A stretch of DNA of 64,000 nt from Monarcha castaneiventris obscurior (Eukaryota; Chordata; Aves; Passeriformes; Monarchidae), in the NCBI GenBank assembly GCA_026261815.1, contig JAMPIT010000354.1:1054001-1118000 (forward strand), in the 5' to 3' direction. Below are positions 60,834-64,000 of this stretch, in pieces. The notes under the pieces were generated by a model that saw only the letters and a list, made by a program, of their open reading frames with translations, did not search any database and was not told the DNA's origin. Position 1 is the first letter of the stretch; every line of letters starts with the position of its first letter. The translations under genes and the position numbers were made by a program.

Positions 60834-63800
60834 ATGAGGTCTCCAGCCCTTCCCATCCTCCTCCTCATCCTGCTCCTCTCAGCCGGGGCCTCTGGAGCAC
60901 CGTAAGTCCCCTCTGTGTCCCTCTGTGTGGGTGGTTTAACCTCGGCTCCTCAGCAGTTCCTGGTGGGATTCAATCTTTCCCATGCCTTGATTGCTGCCCA
61001 GGGTGGGAAGGCTCGGGCTGGGGGGTTGTCCCTGCCCAGGATCACCGAGGACACGGCCCTGCTGGCTCTGTGGGGTTTTTGTCCCCTCACCTGCAGAGCT
61101 GAGCCGAGAAGCCAAGGGCAGCCCGGATGCAGAGAGGGGAAGCTGGGGGGGGTCCCTGTGCTCCCAGGGGCTTTTCCAGGTCTCCGTGGGGCTGTGCTGG
61201 ATGTGCCTCAGCCCCAGGGCTCTGCTGTCACTTGTCCTTGCCAGGAGTTACGTGGTGGTGTCCCCGGCCGTGCTGTACCACCCCCACCCTGCCACGCTCT
61301 GGGTGCACCTCAGTGACCTCCAGGGGCCCGTCCAGGTCCGTGTCCAGCTGCAGGGGAACAGCGGGACCCCGGCCACCACCCTGCTGGGGAGAGAGGTCCT
61401 GGAGCCTCATCTGCACCTGAACGTCACCTTCCCCGTGAGTGTCACCCCAATGTCTCCCCAAAGCAGCCAGGAGCAGGGAGGGGGCCCTGGGCGGTCTCCA
61501 GGCTGTTTCCATCAGCTCCACACAGGGCTGGGAGCAGTTGTGACTCCCCTGTGACTTCCCTGTCTCTTGGCAGAGTCTCACCCCTCACCCTGACAAAGCC
61601 GCAGGCTCAGCCCAGTCATCCCGTGGCTGGAAAGATCCTGATTGCAGACCTGCAGGGTGCTGGGGGGACGTTTCTTCCCAGCCCCTGGCTCGGGGAAGGT
61701 GTTCCTGGGGTGGGGAGTGCTCTGGGCCACCCGGACGGAGCCTGGGCACTGTCCTTGTCCCCACCCCGAGCCTGCTGCTCTCCTGCAGGCTCCAGCCCCT
61801 GCCACAGGGAAGGAGGAAATCGTGGAGCTGCACATCTCAATCCAGGGAGATTCCCTGAACGTCTCCGAGTCGAAGAAGGTGATGCTGAGAGCCCTGGAGC
61901 CCGGGATCTTCATCCAGACAGACAAGGCTGTCTACAAGCCTGGGCAGGAAGGTGAGGGGGGCAGGAGGGACCACCCAGCTCTGGGGGACCAGCCTGGAGG
62001 GGGAGAGGGGTGAGGAGGCCCAGCCTTGCTCCTGCACTGCCTGGAAATGGGAGGGATCATCCTGGGATGTCCTGGATGAGCACAGGGCAATGTCAGGGCT
62101 CGCCAGAGGCCCTGCAGTGTGAGGGGCAGTGAGGGGCAGTGCAGGGCTCAGGGAGGATTTCCATCCACCCTCCCATGAGGAATTTCCCTCCCTGCCGATG
62201 GATGAAGCCACTCCTCCACCTCCGTTTCCTTTCCCAGTGAAGTTCCGAGTTGTCTCTTTGGAAAAAGACCTGACCCCCAGCAACCACAAGGTGAGAGCAG
62301 GGCTAGGCCGTGGGGAGGTGACGAGGGCTCCCTGCACCGTCCCAGCCAGCCGTGGGAGAGGTGTGGGAGTCACCTTTCCCATTGGGAATGCTGCCCCGGC
62401 CAGCCCTGCCCGGGGAGCTGCCCCCGGGGCAGGGATGCCCTGTGCTGCTCAGGGGTGCAGCAGGGTCGGGGAGGAGAAAGCAGAGGGCACGTGTGGCACG
62501 GGAATGTGCCCACGCCAGCTCCCAGCCGGGGATGCAGCCCTAGTGAGTGGGAAGCAGGGAATGCGCTGCTGATATCCATCAAGGCATCAGGCACCAGGAA
62601 CACCGGCAGGCTCTGCCTCTGGCACCCCTGGGCAGTCCCTGGGGTCTCTGGGAGTGCAGAATCTTCCCAGATTCAAGGGGTTCTGGACTCTTCCTAACGT
62701 GCTGGGAGATGCCACCTCTCCATGCCATGCTGGCACTGCCCTCGGCTCATCCTGGCCACAGCCAGGCTCAAAATCCATCCCAAAGAATCTTGAGGAAGTT
62801 CACAGCATCCCACAGAAAACCCTCCCTCTACCCCACCCCGGTGAGACCCCAAGGGATGGAATTGCTCCTCTGACCATCCTCTCTTTGCCTTCCAGCTGCC
62901 CCTGGTGTTCCTGAAGGTCAGTTTGGGACACCAGGGGGGTGGGGTGGGGTCGGGAGGGCCGGGAGAGGGGACACAGGACACAGCCAGGGGCTGTTTGCTG
63001 GGCTCCCCAGGCGCTGATCCTGCGTGTCCCTGTGCAGGATCCCAGTGGGAATCGCATCGCGCAGTGGCGGGATGTGACCCCTCGGCTGGGGATTGTGGAT
63101 TTGTCCCTCCCGCTGGCCTCGGAGCCGGCCCTGGGCACCTACACCATCAGCGTGGAGGGGAAGAGCCATTCCTTCAGTGTGGAGGAATACGGTACACAGG
63201 GACTGGGAAGTGGGATCCCACCATGGGCAGCAGCTCTTGACCCCCTCCAGCCACCCAGGCGGGGTTGTCACTGTCCTGGGAGTGACCACCCTCCGTCCTT
63301 GTGCGTGTCCACCAGTGCTGCCCAAGTTTGAGGTGACCATTCATCTCCCCAGCGCGCTGCGGACCAAGGACGAGAAGTTCCCGGTGGAGATTTGTGGGCG
63401 GTGAGCTGGGAACAGGGAACGGAGAGCGATTGGGGGCTCCAGCAGGGTGTGGCCCCCCCGGCACAGCCTCTCCACTGTCCCCACACAGCTACACCTACGG
63501 GAAGCCCGTCCAGGGGAACGTGCAGGCTGACCTGTGCCTCAGCCAGAGGTTCTGGCCTCTCCGCAAGAAGAGCTGCACCCAGGTTACAGGGCAGGTGAGC
63601 GTGGTGGGACCGGGGGTGCCACGGGGACACTGGGGGTGCCACTGGGACACTGAGGGTGCCACGGGGACACTGGGGGTGCCACTGGGACACTGAGGGTGCC
63701 ACGGGGACACTGGGGGTGCCACAGGGACGGCTCCTTCCCGGGAATGCTGCTGACAGGGTTGATTCTCCCTCCAGACGGAGAAGAACGGCTGCTATTCCAC

Positions 63801-63889
63801 AGAGGTTTCTTTGGCTGCCTTCAACGAGACCATCTCGAAGGCGAGGAAGGAGCTTGAAGTCAAGGCATCGCTGGTGGAGGATGGGACAG
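60834..63889 (+). CDS. Alpha-2-macroglobulin-like protein (N-terminal part, cut by the right edge)
   Basis: A secreted thioester/bait-region protein of the alpha-2-macroglobulin family, which traps proteases. Nine exons join in phase to 318 residues: 60834-60901, 61245-61434, 61789-61951, 62238-62290, 62896-62916 (21 nt), 63038-63191, 63316-63400, 63489-63594 and 63775-63889. The signal peptide is MRSPALPILLLILLLSAGAS. Macroglobulin domain 1 begins SYVVVSPAVLYHP. The hallmark IQTDKAVYKPGQEVKFRVVS opens domain 2, followed by DPSGNRIAQW, FSVEEYVLPKFEV and CGRYTYGKPVQG (domain 3). The 21-nt exon 5 is typical of A2M genes. The bait region, thioester and receptor-binding domain lie beyond the edge, so inhibitor activity cannot be judged. 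A2M, A2ML1, ovostatin and a lineage-specific paralogue are all possible. Confidence 0.92.
63605..63728. repeat. 20-bp minisatellite in A2M-like intron 8
   Basis: The unit GGGGGTGCCACGGGGACACT alternates with a version having CACTGGG and TGAG. This gives a 40-bp higher-order repeat, just over six units. Confidence 0.92.
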
Positions 63890-64000
63890 GTGGGGACGGG
63901 GTGTGGCCATCCCCACGTGCTCCCACAGGATCGGTCTTCTCCAGGAACACCCAAAAGCACTGCTGGGATTTAGGGGTGCACACGCAGGGATGGGGTTTGG

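Overview
The window is vertebrate, almost certainly bird, genomic DNA. The genes are split by short GT-AG introns. The sequence is GC-rich, as on an avian microchromosome. The dominant dispersed repeat is CR1, the avian LINE, in many 5'-truncated copies. GC-rich minisatellites are very frequent. No bacterial, viral or plasmid features are seen. Exon boundaries below were read by eye from splice sites, reading phase and family resemblance; no alignment was run.

Layout. (1) 1-14566, minus strand: the first 14 coding exons of the skeletal-muscle sodium channel SCN4A, from the start codon to the domain II pore loop. The gene continues beyond the left edge. Its second intron is a U12-type intron with an AT donor. 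(2) 14.6-29.2 kb: intergenic or 5'-flanking DNA with CR1 copies, a 240-bp inverted duplication of which one arm interrupts a CR1, a MEF2-like site, and a CpG island beside a candidate SCN4A 5' non-coding exon near 25 kb. (3) 29932-39727, minus strand: a complete class B1 (secretin-family) GPCR of 13 coding exons and 409 residues, resembling GHRH/VIP/PRP receptors. (4) 39.7-46.6 kb: CpG-rich DNA plus large pentamer, hexamer and 40-bp repeat arrays. (5) 46580-50561, plus strand: PRR29, six coding exons (the first is tentative). (6) 53257-57895, plus strand: a complete lysophosphatidic acid acyltransferase (AGPAT1/2-like), six exons and 296 residues. (7) 60834 to the right edge, plus strand: the first nine exons of an alpha-2-macroglobulin-like protein.

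The SCN4A - PRR29 neighbourhood, transcribed divergently, matches the mammalian arrangement as I know it. The notable difference is the intact class B receptor between them. Mammals have no such gene there to my knowledge, which suggests an ancestral receptor lost in mammals; the PRP/GHRH-like peptide receptor is the leading candidate. The genes have no evident joint pathway: muscle excitability, peptide-hormone signalling, phosphatidic acid synthesis and protease inhibition simply lie side by side.

The points most worth following up are the apparent AT-AA U12 intron in SCN4A, the 12-bp coding repeat that multiplies N-glycosylation sites in the channel's domain I loop, the identity of the receptor and its probable GC donor, and the inverted duplication inside a CR1.
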